Part shown: piece after piece, positions 42,139-50,430 of the stretch
How positions within the stretch are numbered: the stretch's first letter is position 1
How the letters are laid out: each line of letters opens with the position of its first letter
Assembly (NCBI GenBank): GCA_047632595.1
Contig: JBLIDK010000011.1
Span: 1 to 51,650 of the forward strand
Origin: JBLIDK01 sp047632595
GTDB lineage: Bacteria; Bacteroidota; Bacteroidia; Sphingobacteriales; Sphingobacteriaceae
Direction of reading: 5' to 3'
DNA length: 51,650 nt
Program-made: the position numbers and the translations under genes
Notes under the pieces: generated by a model
Databases searched by the model: none
What the model saw: the letters and a program-made list of their open reading frames with translations, nothing else
Told to the model about the DNA's origin: nothing

Positions 42139-43149
42139 TCAATTCGAAAATTGATAAATAAGTGGTACAGGTTTAGACGATTGTTCTAAACCTTCTGCTA
42201 TACCTACCCCGTTATTTTCGTCAAAGAGGCTTATTGATTTTAATAGATTATAAGATCCTTCAATTCCAATTTCTTTTATTGAACTTGAAACAAGAGAGGC
42301 TCGACTAAATTTATCTAAAACAACAATTAGTGTATCTTCAGAAAAGAAATTCAAGCTTTGCCATGAGTTATTTTGAGTCTGAAGTAAATTCTATTCGCCA
42401 ATTAATTTCATCGCTAGAGGAAATGATTTTGCGAATTACTTTATTTGGGTCATGGCTTAAAGTATAATAAACAATGCCAACAGAAGCTTGAGGGAAGCTA
42501 TTGTATGCGTAGCTATAAATGGTAATTAGAGGGTCGGTATGGATAAGTTGAGTAAGAATTGAGATAAGTTTCGTTGGCCGTTCTAAATTCACGGAAAGCC
42601 AAGTATTTCCTCCATCAGTAGCTTTAAGTAAATCCACATCACTTGCACCGGGCGTTCCACCAAATGCAAATCCTAAATTTAAATCTAGAAAAGAAAAATT
42701 AATTGCTAACGGAGAGTACGCAATTGTTCTAATCGTAAAAGTTTTAAAAGTGTCGGAACTTAGCAAATATTCTGTATAGTTGGCGGTGTTGACTAAGAGT
42801 CAAATTTTGTTTGAATCAAAAAACTCTACATCTGAAATAGAAGTTTTTCGATCGCTGATAAAAAGAGTGTCCCAAAAATTTACATTGTCAATTGAGGAGA
42901 GAATTAAAGCATGTGGACTATCACTGTTACCTAAAGTATTGCCAAAAACGCATCCTATTTTTTATAGACCTTTTCCCAAAAAATGAAGTGCATTAAACGT
43001 CCCAAATTCAATACTGGTGGGATAGGTGAAAACACTTTTAGCTAATGGGTCGGCTGGTTTATAAGGAGGCTTAGTTGCTTCGTGTATGCAGCTTGTGAAA
43101 AATAATAAAGATGAGAAACTAAATAACGTTATACTTTTAAAAAAATCAT
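42139..43149 (-). pseudogene. Broken lipoprotein gene with BNR/Ycf48-type repeats
   Basis: Reads on the minus strand from ATG 43149, 1 base past the hldD stop. The start frame shifts after the T7 run near 43141. One more T would give FFKSITLFSFSSLLFFTSC, a lipoprotein signal with a Cys. Along that frame there are two stops (TAA 42962-42964, TGA 42800-42802, the latter plausibly a lost Trp) and a +1 shift near 42389, after which the end VPLIYQFSN follows. The body includes FAFGGTPGASDVDLLKATDG and GNTW, like BNR/photosystem-assembly-type beta-propellers. Four independent lesions make a sequencing artefact unlikely. Confidence 0.78.
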
Positions 43150-43150
43150 T

Positions 43151-44116
43151 CTAGTAAACCTTGTTAGGGATAAGGTAGTTTTTCACATAATCTTCCACTC
43201 CATCCTCTAAAGAAGTAAATTCTTTATTATATCCTGCAGCAATCAGTTTTTGCATTGATGCTTCTGTAAAATATTGATACTTATCTCGAATATCTTCAGG
43301 CGTGTCAATAAAGGATATGCTTTCCTTAATGTCCATCGCTTTAAAGGTGTTTTTGCAGAGGTCTAAAAAAGTACGAGCCTTGCCTGATCCCAAATTGTAA
43401 ATAGCAGAATTTTTTCTGTTTTCTAAAAGAAATAAACAAACAGAGCAGACATCCTTAACGTATACAAAGTCACGCATTTGTTGACCATCTTTAAAATCAG
43501 GATTGTGAGAACGAAATAATTTCATTTCCCCAGTTTTAGTTATCTGCTTAAATGCATGCAGAATTACTGAAGCCATTCGCTCTTTGTGGTACTCATTTGG
43601 ACCATATACGTTAAAAAACTTAAGACCAGCCCAGAAATAAGGTTGCTTATCTTGTTTTAAAACCCATTTATCAAATTCGTTTTTAGAATCTCCATAAGGG
43701 TTTAAAGGTTTTAACTCAGGAATAAGGTCATGATTGTCTACATAGCCATTTTCACCACCTCCGTAAGTAGCAGCAGAGGAAGCATAAACAAGTGCAATGC
43801 CGTATTCAACACATCGCTTCCAAACTTCTTTTGAAAATTGAACATTCAACTCATCAAAAATTGTTTTGTTAAATTCTGTTGTGTCAGTTCTTGCACCTAA
43901 ATGAAATACAAAGGTTACTTCAGCATGATTTTTATCAAACCATGAATGAAATACGTTACGGTCAACTTTAGTGATAAATTTTTTGTTGGCTAAATTTTGA
44001 GTTCGATCCTTACGATTAAATTGATCAACTAGTACTAGATCGTAAATTTTATGTTCGTTAAGTTTAGCTACTAATGCACTACCAATAAATCCTGCTGCTC
44101 CTGTTATTACAATCAT
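43151..44116 (-). CDS. hldD: ADP-L-glycero-D-manno-heptose 6-epimerase HldD
   Basis: Makes the heptose precursor of LPS inner core. 321 residues of the extended SDR family, with the NAD(P) motif GAAGFIG (6-12), Ser/Thr in YASSAATYGG (111-120) and the Tyr141-Lys145 pair in YGDSK. It resembles HldD/RfaD more than GalE by FFNVYGPNEYHKERMASV. Begins 2 bases after mqnD, so the two are in one operon with mqnB. The only heptose gene in the window. Confidence 0.93.
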   Translation of the reverse strand: MIVITGAAGFIGSALVAKLNEHKIYDLVLVDQFNRKDRTQNLANKKFITKVDRNVFHSWFDKNHAEVTFVFHLGARTDTTEFNKTIFDELNVQFSKEVWKRCVEYGIALVYASSAATYGGGENGYVDNHDLIPELKPLNPYGDSKNEFDKWVLKQDKQPYFWAGLKFFNVYGPNEYHKERMASVILHAFKQITKTGEMKLFRSHNPDFKDGQQMRDFVYVKDVCSVCLFLLENRKNSAIYNLGSGKARTFLDLCKNTFKAMDIKESISFIDTPEDIRDKYQYFTEASMQKLIAAGYNKEFTSLEDGVEDYVKNYLIPNKVY

Positions 44117-44118
44117 AA

Positions 44119-44949
44119 TTAAAAGAATAAATCTTTAGATGGTTTTTCTGATAAACCTAAGTCGTTTGACTTTTTAAATAAATACTTTACGGCCTTTACT
44201 CCAATAGTTCCAAGATCAATGCTATGTTCGTTAACGTATAAATTAATGTGTTGCAACATTACTTCTTCGTTCATTTCTTGTGCATGTTGTTTTCGATATT
44301 CCAAGCCAACTTTTGGTTTGTCGAAGGCAAAAAGAATGCTTTCACGAATTAACCTATTTATAAGAACTTTGTTTTCAAATGTAAAATCTCGTTTTATACA
44401 AATGCCACCTAGAGGAATTGGAAAAGTGGTTTCATCCTCCCAATGCTTACCAAGATCTTTCACTTTGTGAAGCCCCCTGTTCTTGTAGGTAAATCTGTTT
44501 TCGTGTATTATTGTTCCTAAGTCAACACTTTCATTCAATACAGCGTCTTCAATATCAGAAAACAACATAGGCTTTTTGTTTTTAGCTTCGGGATAAGCAA
44601 AATTTAATAAAAAATTGGCTGTAGTTAATTCTCCAGGTATGGCAATAGATCCTTGGTTAATATTTTTATAGGATCCAGATTTAGATATTAATAAAGGTCC
44701 GCAACCTTTGCCTAGCGCGCTTCCAGAATAGAGTAATTGGTAGTTGTCCCAAACTTTACTGAAGGCAAAGTAGCTTATTTTAGTAATGTCAAGCTTTCCT
44801 TTAATTGCCAACTGATTTAACTCTTCAACATCGGCTAAAATGGGTTTAAAATTAAATCCTAAAGTGTCTATTCTCTTGTTAACAAGCGCTTCAAATATAA
44901 ACGTGTCGTTTGGACAAGGAGAAAAGCCGATTGTTATTTCTTTATCCAT
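44119..44949 (-). CDS. mqnD: 1,4-dihydroxy-6-naphthoate synthase MqnD
   Basis: Futalosine route of menaquinone synthesis: converts cyclic de-hypoxanthine futalosine to 1,4-dihydroxy-6-naphthoate. 276 residues of the periplasmic-binding-protein-like MqnA/D fold, without signal peptide, with IGFSPCPNDTFIFEALV (7-23) and LGKGCGPLLI. MqnD rather than MqnA by this N-terminal pattern. Overlaps mqnB by 8 bases. Confidence 0.93.
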   Translation of the reverse strand: MDKEITIGFSPCPNDTFIFEALVNKRIDTLGFNFKPILADVEELNQLAIKGKLDITKISYFAFSKVWDNYQLLYSGSALGKGCGPLLISKSGSYKNINQGSIAIPGELTTANFLLNFAYPEAKNKKPMLFSDIEDAVLNESVDLGTIIHENRFTYKNRGLHKVKDLGKHWEDETTFPIPLGGICIKRDFTFENKVLINRLIRESILFAFDKPKVGLEYRKQHAQEMNEEVMLQHINLYVNEHSIDLGTIGVKAVKYLFKKSNDLGLSEKPSKDLFF

Positions 44950-45556
44950 TTAATTCTGTTAATACTGTATTAATTAATTGATGAAGATTAAACAAGGCTA
45001 ATTCAATATCCCAATTTTCTGTATTACGTTCTTCTACCAAATTAGAAACTGCTCGAATCTGTATGCAAGGAGTTTTATGCTTATTGCAAACATAAAATCC
45101 TGCAGCACCCTCCATAGTCTCAATTGCGGGATTAAATTCTTTAACCAAAGCAGAAATAACTTTTTCACTTCCACTAACTGTGTCAACTGTGGTTGATTTT
45201 ACCTTCGAGAGCGTGTTTAACGTATCAGAGTTTGTGATATTCGACCTGTTCTCAAATTCAGAAGAGTCAATAAAATTTGTAAACGGCAAAAACGTACCAT
45301 TATCATCTGCTCCAAATGTTCCTAAAGAATCTTCTTTTACAAATACAATTTCTCCTTTTTTAAAGGTGTGAAAGGCTCCACATATTCCAATATTAATAAC
45401 TAAATCAAAAGTATGAAGGCCAAGAAAGTTACTTAGGTTATAAGTTGTTTGCATCATACCTACACCTGACACGAGTGTAGTAACTTGTATATCAGATAAT
45501 TTAGAATTTAAAGTTCCCAGTTCTTGGGCAGTAGATGCAACAATTAAAACTTTCAT
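44942..45556 (-). CDS. mqnB: Futalosine hydrolase MqnB
   Basis: Removes hypoxanthine from futalosine in menaquinone synthesis. From ATG 45556 it has 204 residues of the nucleoside-phosphorylase/MTAN fold, with LVSGVGMMQTTYNL, VINIGICGAF, and ETMEGAAGFYVC, where the Glu of METE-type nucleosidases is expected. The frame is open to GTG 45577, but a TACCTTTG promoter box lies at 45563-45570, so the upstream start is excluded. First gene of an operon with mqnD and hldD. Confidence 0.92.
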   Translation of the reverse strand: MKVLIVASTAQELGTLNSKLSDIQVTTLVSGVGMMQTTYNLSNFLGLHTFDLVINIGICGAFHTFKKGEIVFVKEDSLGTFGADDNGTFLPFTNFIDSSEFENRSNITNSDTLNTLSKVKSTTVDTVSGSEKVISALVKEFNPAIETMEGAAGFYVCNKHKTPCIQIRAVSNLVEERNTENWDIELALFNLHQLINTVLTELNG

Positions 45557-45562
45557 GTTTTC

Positions 45563-45593
45563 CAAAGGTACGTTCACTAATTAATTCCTACAA
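45563..45593 (-). promoter_or_regulatory. mqnB promoter (TTG, 20 bases, TACCTTTG)
   Basis: On the minus strand TTG (45593-45591) and TACCTTTG (45570-45563) are 20 bases apart, a full match to the flavobacterial pattern. Only 6 bases separate the -7 box from the ATG, so the mRNA is probably leaderless. It shares the 55-base gap with the queD promoter. Confidence 0.75.
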
Positions 45594-45599
45594 TTTAGA

Positions 45600-45607
45600 T
45601 ACATTTG
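45600..45607 (+). promoter_or_regulatory. -7 box TACATTTG of queD
   Basis: Exact TAnnTTTG match, 4 bases before the queD ATG, again a near-leaderless layout. The expected -33 site would fall close to 45577, where only TTC is seen. Confidence 0.6.
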
Positions 45608-45611
45608 CACT

Positions 45612-46019
45612 ATGATTTACATCACGAGAAAAGAACATTTTAGCGCTGCACATAAATTATTTAATCCAAATTGGTCTCAAGAGAAAAATATTGAGGTTTT
45701 TGGAAAATGTGCTTATGAGAATTTTCACGGACATAATTATCAATTGCACGTTACTGTAAAAGGAGTTCCAGACTCTGAAACTGGGTATGTAGTGGATTTA
45801 AAAGAATTAAGTCGGATAATACAGCGAGAAGTTCTAGAAAAGATTGATCATAGAAATATCAACCTTGATGTTGAATTTATGAAAGGGATTATGGCAAGCA
45901 CAGAAAACCTAGTTATAGGAATTTGGAAGCAGTTAGAGCCCCATGTTAAAGGTGGAACTCTTCACAAAATTGAATTATTTGAAACTGAGCGAAATTCTGT
46001 TGAATACTACGGAGAGTAA
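45612..46019 (+). CDS. queD: 6-carboxytetrahydropterin synthase / PTPS-family protein
   Basis: 135 residues of the 6-pyruvoyltetrahydropterin synthase fold. Zinc ligands His14 (HFSAAHKL), His39 and His41 (FHGHNY); catalytic Cys33 (GKCAYENF). ASTENL and ETERN are later family motifs. QueD makes the queuosine precursor; the related PTPS makes biopterin. Sequence alone does not fully separate the two. Divergent from mqnB with a shared promoter region. Confidence 0.9.
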   Translation: MIYITRKEHFSAAHKLFNPNWSQEKNIEVFGKCAYENFHGHNYQLHVTVKGVPDSETGYVVDLKELSRIIQREVLEKIDHRNINLDVEFMKGIMASTENLVIGIWKQLEPHVKGGTLHKIELFETERNSVEYYGE

Positions 46020-46436
46020 TTATCCGAAGTTATTTTCTACAATTTCCACAATTAATTCTGGTTTAAAAGGCTTATTTAAGAAGCCTTTTAAACACGTGAA
46101 GCTTTTACTTTTTTCTGATCGTTAGGGTTTGTTGAAGTAGTAAGCATCATGACAACTGCATCAGCTTTGTTATCAATTTTTAACTGCTCGTAGGCTTCAA
46201 GAAATTCAAAACCATTCATTAATGGTATGTTGATATCTAAGAATATTAAATTTGGTCGAGGATATTGTTCTTCAGTGCCTTCAAATTTACCTGTCATGTA
46301 AATAGTCTAAACCTTCTTTACTAGTTAATGCTGTATGAATATTATTGCAAGTACCAGCTTCTTCAATTATTAACTTGTGAAGAAAATTATCCGCAGAATT
46401 GTCATCTACCAATAATAGGCAATTGATTTTTTTCAT
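46020..46436 (-). pseudogene. Frameshifted single-domain response regulator
   Basis: Starts at ATG 46436 with MKKINCLLLVDDNSAD (acidic pair D11-D12 area). The frame breaks at about 46294-46299 (stop at 46287-46289). A second frame goes on with LIFLDINIPLMNGFEF (phosphoacceptor Asp) and MLTTSTNPND (Thr), then breaks near 46090-46098. A third frame ends with GFLNKPFKPELIVEIVENNF (Lys) at the stop 46020-46022. All receiver landmarks are present in order across three frames, so this is a decayed CheY-like gene of about 138 residues. It is convergent with queD, with stop codons adjoining. Confidence 0.85.
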
Positions 46437-46441
46437 TAAAA

Positions 46442-46664
46442 TTAGTTTCTATGTGCGAATAAGGCTAATAATTTTTGCTTTGGCTCTTTAACTATAACTT
46501 CCTTCATAAGTTGAGCCCAATTAAGTTTGTTTTTAACTAAAATCGGGCATTTAGCACCGGATAATCCAATTGTCTTATTATTGTCAAAACTACAAAAGAG
46601 GATTTCTTGTAGTTGGTTCTCTTGAAAAAAACAATTCTTCGAGAGATAAAACTTTAATTAACAT
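46442..46664 (-). pseudogene. Probable frameshifted small gene of unknown family
   Basis: ATG 46664 reads MLIKVLSLEELFF, then loses frame at a T7 run (46625-46631). With one T removed it continues as QENQLQEILFCSFDNN and ends LLALFAHRN before TAA 46442-46444, a 73-residue protein. The total is one base over a whole number of codons. It lies 5 bases before the broken response regulator on the same strand. I do not know the family. A single homopolymer change could also be a sequencing error. The gap 46665-46774 shows nothing else. Confidence 0.45.
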
Positions 46665-46774
46665 TGAATTGATATTTTATTTTGAAATCAACTTTTTTTA
46701 TATCGTAAAGCAAATTAACTACTGTGAGAAATAGCAGCGATTTTCAGATAATTCAGGGTTTTTCAAAAAAAATA

Positions 46775-47692
46775 TTAATGCTTTAAGCCAAGATTTTCAT
46801 ACAATTTTCTGTCTGTATTACTGTTTTTAGACCAGTATGCCACTCTGGTGTCCTTCATTTTAGTGGCAACAGTTGTAAGAGTTTTAGCATCGCTACCCCA
46901 CCCACTTTTATAGGTGTCTTCCCAACTTAATATTTCATGTGGGAATGATAAGTGGTAGTGAATTTTTATCGACCTGTTTAACTCAGGATAAATTATTGAA
47001 AGAGTTTCAATATTGCCATTGTTGGCAATAGAAACCTCAGCATTATACGGCTTCATCTCTACATGTTTTAGTCGCAGAAACATGGTAGATGGGATTAATT
47101 GAATTTTACCTGTTTTAATAGATTTTGGGTTAATCCTAATTCGAGTCCATAATTCATCTTCCGTGGTAATTATTGGCAGTCTTTCATTGCTAAGACTTTC
47201 ATTTTCAAAATAAGATTGAATAGATAATTTGATGTATTCATCTCTAAGTAGCAGAGAGGTAAAGGTATGTCCACACCATTCTTGCGAAGAAGTAGTGGTT
47301 TTTAGTGAATGTGGGTTTTTTTCAATATCTACAGGAGTAAAAATGGAGGTCATCATAGAATAAGGATAAATGCCAGTATTGAATTTTTTCGTGAAATTTA
47401 ATTTCAATACTGGTATTCCTGGGTTTTCCATAGTAGAGTTATCCAACTTAGCACCTTTTTCTTTTGAGAAGGGCTCCGTGACATAAATCAACACCGCATT
47501 TCCTTCATGTATTTCACCGTACCTAGCCTGTTTTAATTTGTAACTAGAAATTTCAGCAAGTCCTCCATACCAATAGTCGTTAAAATTTGTGGGTACTACT
47601 TCTGTTTTTTGCTCTTTAGTACTGTTGGAACTGCAGCCAAATAGTACTAGTAAAGCTAAAGCAGGTATTTGAATTAAGTTTGTTATTTTCAT
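46775..47692 (-). CDS. Hypothetical lipoprotein
   Basis: 305 residues with a lipoprotein signal (ALALLVLFGCSS, Cys20). The mature part is beta-rich, with FNDYWYGGLAEISSYKLKQA at the start. It is a conserved Bacteroidota family of unknown function. Similar proteins sometimes carry a 'septum formation inhibitor Maf' label, which nothing here supports. Its ATG overlaps the stop of the upstream serine hydrolase (ATGA). Confidence 0.82.
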   Translation of the reverse strand: MKITNLIQIPALALLVLFGCSSNSTKEQKTEVVPTNFNDYWYGGLAEISSYKLKQARYGEIHEGNAVLIYVTEPFSKEKGAKLDNSTMENPGIPVLKLNFTKKFNTGIYPYSMMTSIFTPVDIEKNPHSLKTTTSSQEWCGHTFTSLLLRDEYIKLSIQSYFENESLSNERLPIITTEDELWTRIRINPKSIKTGKIQLIPSTMFLRLKHVEMKPYNAEVSIANNGNIETLSIIYPELNRSIKIHYHLSFPHEILSWEDTYKSGWGSDAKTLTTVATKMKDTRVAYWSKNSNTDRKLYENLGLKH

Positions 47693-48849
47693 TTACTAAA
47701 AGTTTTTATGCATTCTTCTAAATATACTACAACATCCTGGGGGTGATTGTTGACTTTTATTTCACTTCGTTTATGTCCAAGTCGAACAACAACCATATTT
47801 AACTCAGGGATGCAAAATATATACTGACCTAATATTCCCCTTGTATAAAATACATTCATGCCCTGCAACTTAGTTAACCACCATTGGTAGCCATAGTAGT
47901 CTACTATGTTTCCATCAACATCAGGTAAATTAATAGGACTTAAAGCTTTTTCTAAATATTCTTGACTTACTACTTGATTTCCATTAATCTCGCCACCGCA
48001 CATTGTCATGATTCCTAGTTTTGCAAAATCTCGAGCATTCGAATACATGCAACAGTAAGCTTTTTCATTGCCGTCTTTTTTGTCCAAGCTCCAAAATGCA
48101 TTTTCGCTAGCGCCAATTGGCTGCCAAACGTATTTGGAAACAAAATCTGAAAGGGGCATTCCTGAAGCATTTTTTAAAACCAACTGAAGCAATTGAGTAT
48201 CGCCACTTTTGTAGCGATATTCAGTTCCTGCCTTTTTATCTAAGTGCAATGAAGTTATTAACCCTTCTAAATCGGTGCCATAATAAGCAGCGGTAGTATG
48301 GTTAAAAGGAGTGGAGTAGGATTCTTCCCAGCTCGTACCTGAAGCCATTCGTAATACATCCACAATTTTAATGGTATTTAAACCTTCTGCTTTAAACGCC
48401 TCCACAAAATCACCAACTGGCTGATTTAGGGACTTTATGAAGCCTTTGTCAATGGCAATTCCAATTGCCAAACCTACTATTGACTTTGCGCTAGAAAAGG
48501 GGTTGGTTGATGAAGTTGCGCTATACCCATCCCAATACTGTTCGTGAATTATGCTATCGTCTTTCCAAACTAAAAAGGCCACAGACTCTAACTCGCTTAA
48601 CGTGTTTGTTAATTTTTGAGATAGTTCTTTTTGATTTGCAGTAGAAGAAACATTTAAATCAATGGGGTTTTCACTTGCCGTAACTTTACGGGTTTTAAAT
48701 AGTTCTAAATCATCAATTCCAGGTTGTTGGTAAACAAGGGCCTTATAGATATAGGTGTGACCTGTTACTAAAACGGCAATATTGGCAACAATTAAGACTG
48801 CTATAAAAATGGTGAGAATTTTTTTAAGCATAGTTATGTTATTCTTCAT
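47689..48849 (-). CDS. Serine hydrolase of the class C beta-lactamase family
   Basis: 386 residues with an N-terminal membrane helix (about 9-28), so it is probably anchored and faces the periplasm. SxxK is at Ser119-Lys122 (NPFSSAKSIVG). The second motif is probably YRYKSGDT (Tyr, Ser). A clear KTG motif is missing near the C-terminus. Such proteins include esterases, D-aminopeptidases and penicillin-binding proteins; substrate unknown. A second ATG exists at codon 7. Coupled to the downstream lipoprotein gene by a 4-base overlap. Confidence 0.88.
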   Translation of the reverse strand: MKNNITMLKKILTIFIAVLIVANIAVLVTGHTYIYKALVYQQPGIDDLELFKTRKVTASENPIDLNVSSTANQKELSQKLTNTLSELESVAFLVWKDDSIIHEQYWDGYSATSSTNPFSSAKSIVGLAIGIAIDKGFIKSLNQPVGDFVEAFKAEGLNTIKIVDVLRMASGTSWEESYSTPFNHTTAAYYGTDLEGLITSLHLDKKAGTEYRYKSGDTQLLQLVLKNASGMPLSDFVSKYVWQPIGASENAFWSLDKKDGNEKAYCCMYSNARDFAKLGIMTMCGGEINGNQVVSQEYLEKALSPINLPDVDGNIVDYYGYQWWLTKLQGMNVFYTRGILGQYIFCIPELNMVVVRLGHKRSEIKVNNHPQDVVVYLEECIKTFSK

Positions 48850-48882
48850 CGAAGATACAAATTCCTAGGCTTTGGTTGAAGC

Positions 48883-49599
48883 TTATTTCACAAGTTCCAT
48901 TTTGAAAAGCTGAACTATATGATTTTTAAGTTTTTCTTTCACTTCTTCTTCATCCAACTTTACGCCAAGCTCTTCTTGCATAGAAGTTACAGCCTTGTCA
49001 TCAAGTCCACAAGGAACAATATGCTTGAAATAACCTAAATCAGAATTTACGTTAAATGCAAACCCATGCATTGTTACCCATCGACTGCATCGAACACCCA
49101 TGGCGCAAATCTTACGAGCAGATTCTTTGCCTGCATCTAGCCAAACACCTGTGAAGCCATCATATCTTTCCCCAACAATACCGTATTCTTTAAGTGTTAG
49201 AATTATAGCTTCTTCTAAGGTTCTTAGGTAAAGATGAATGTCTGTAAAAAAATTATCTAAGTCTAAAATAGGGTAGCCCACTATTTGCCCTGGTCCGTGA
49301 TAGGTAATATCACCCCCTCTATTAATTTTATAATAAGTGGCATTGTGTTTTTTTAAGCCTTCCTCATCAATTAGAAGGTGCTCTATTTTACCACTTTTAC
49401 CTAAGGTGTAAACGTGAGGGTGTGTGCAGAAAATTAAGTAGTTAGGGGTGTTTTGATGCTTTTCTGGAAAATTACGATTAGCTATTTTTAAGGTAACAAT
49501 TTCGCCAAAAACCTCTTCTTGTCTGTCCCACGCTTCCTTGTAATCCACAATACCCCAATCAATATATTGAGTGGATTTATTTTGTACAATTGTATCCAT
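48883..49599 (-). CDS. lipB: Octanoyl-[acyl-carrier-protein] transferase LipB
   Basis: Transfers octanoate from ACP to lipoyl domains, the first step of lipoate synthesis. 238 residues, with RGGDITYHGPGQIVGYPILD (94-113), Lys163 in ARKICAMGVR and the catalytic Cys197 in HIVPCGL. No lesion. A TACCTTTG -7 box lies 5 bases before the ATG, so its mRNA is likely leaderless. lipA is not in the window. Confidence 0.96.
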   Translation of the reverse strand: MDTIVQNKSTQYIDWGIVDYKEAWDRQEEVFGEIVTLKIANRNFPEKHQNTPNYLIFCTHPHVYTLGKSGKIEHLLIDEEGLKKHNATYYKINRGGDITYHGPGQIVGYPILDLDNFFTDIHLYLRTLEEAIILTLKEYGIVGERYDGFTGVWLDAGKESARKICAMGVRCSRWVTMHGFAFNVNSDLGYFKHIVPCGLDDKAVTSMQEELGVKLDEEEVKEKLKNHIVQLFKMELVK

Positions 49600-49604
49600 T
49601 TCTA

Positions 49605-49612
49605 CAAAGGTA
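49605..49612 (-). promoter_or_regulatory. -7 box TACCTTTG of lipB
   Basis: Exact TAnnTTTG match on the minus strand, 5 bases before the lipB ATG. A TACCTTTA near-copy lies about 65 bases further upstream. No clear TTG at -33. Confidence 0.6.
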
Positions 49613-49734
49613 ATTTTAATTTGTCTATTGCTTCTTTAAGGAAATGAATAATTCCTTATTACATTAGCCTTTCTAAAGGTAATTTTAAACCCATTAGTAG
49701 TTTAAGAGTTTAATAAAATAGAATAATACATACT

Positions 49735-50430
49735 ATGACTAAGAATATCAAAACATTGAAAATTTCAACCCTTTTTCTAGGCTTGCTTTTTATAACTAGC
49801 TCATTATTTGCTCAAACTGAAGAGCTGAAGCAAGACATTTATGTTAAACTTACTACCAGTTATGGCGAAATGGTTTTAAAACTATATAAAGAAACTCCTT
49901 TGCACAGCGCTAATTTTGCCAAGCTTGTGAATGAAGGATATTTTGACAGTTTAATGTTTCACCGAGTTATTGGGGATTTTATGATTCAAGGGGGAGATCC
50001 AAATTCAAAAAATGCAACTCCATCAACTAGATTAGGTTCAGGAAGTGTTGGAGAACGAATTCCAGCAGAATTTAACTCGGCACTTTATCATAAGAAAGGC
50101 GCATTAGCTGCAGCAAGAGATAACAATCCATTAAAAGCTTCTAGCAGTTGTCAATTTTATATTGTGGATGGTAAACCTATCGACTCTACTCAATTACGAA
50201 GTTTAGAGCAACGATTAGGTATTACTTACACTGATGAACAAATAGCAACCTATGGTGAAATAGGTGGAACTTCATTTTTAGATATGAATTACACTGTTTT
50301 TGGCGAGGTGGTTGAAGGTTTAGAAGTAATAGACCTCATAGCAGCTGTTGAAACAGCTCCAGGTGACAGACCAAAAGAGGATGTAAGAATGTTTATGGAG
50401 CTTTTACCAGATTATAAAAAGCAAAATTGA
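49735..50430 (+). CDS. Exported cyclophilin-type peptidyl-prolyl isomerase
   Basis: 231 residues with a signal peptide (about 1-27, ending SSLFAQ). The cyclophilin domain follows, with FHRVIGDFMIQGGDP (about 76-90) and ASSCQFYIV, holding the active-site Arg and Gln. An insertion near residues 155-185 (SLEQRLGITYTDEQIATYGEIGG) is common in Bacteroidota cyclophilins. It likely helps proline isomerisation of exported proteins. Its stop overlaps the xthA start by 4 bases. Confidence 0.94.
   Translation: MTKNIKTLKISTLFLGLLFITSSLFAQTEELKQDIYVKLTTSYGEMVLKLYKETPLHSANFAKLVNEGYFDSLMFHRVIGDFMIQGGDPNSKNATPSTRLGSGSVGERIPAEFNSALYHKKGALAAARDNNPLKASSSCQFYIVDGKPIDSTQLRSLEQRLGITYTDEQIATYGEIGGTSFLDMNYTVFGEVVEGLEVIDLIAAVETAPGDRPKEDVRMFMELLPDYKKQN

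Noticed and set aside
42780..42986. 68-codon plus-strand open frame
   Set aside because: It is antisense to the broken lipoprotein gene and has no features of its own; the minus-strand reading explains the sequence.
45557..45577. Upstream GTG start for mqnB
   Set aside because: The promoter -7 box lies between this GTG and ATG 45556, so the GTG would be outside the transcript.
46775..47692. Label 'septum formation inhibitor Maf' for the lipoprotein
   Set aside because: True Maf proteins are cytoplasmic nucleotide pyrophosphatases with other motifs; this protein has a lipoprotein signal and no such motif.
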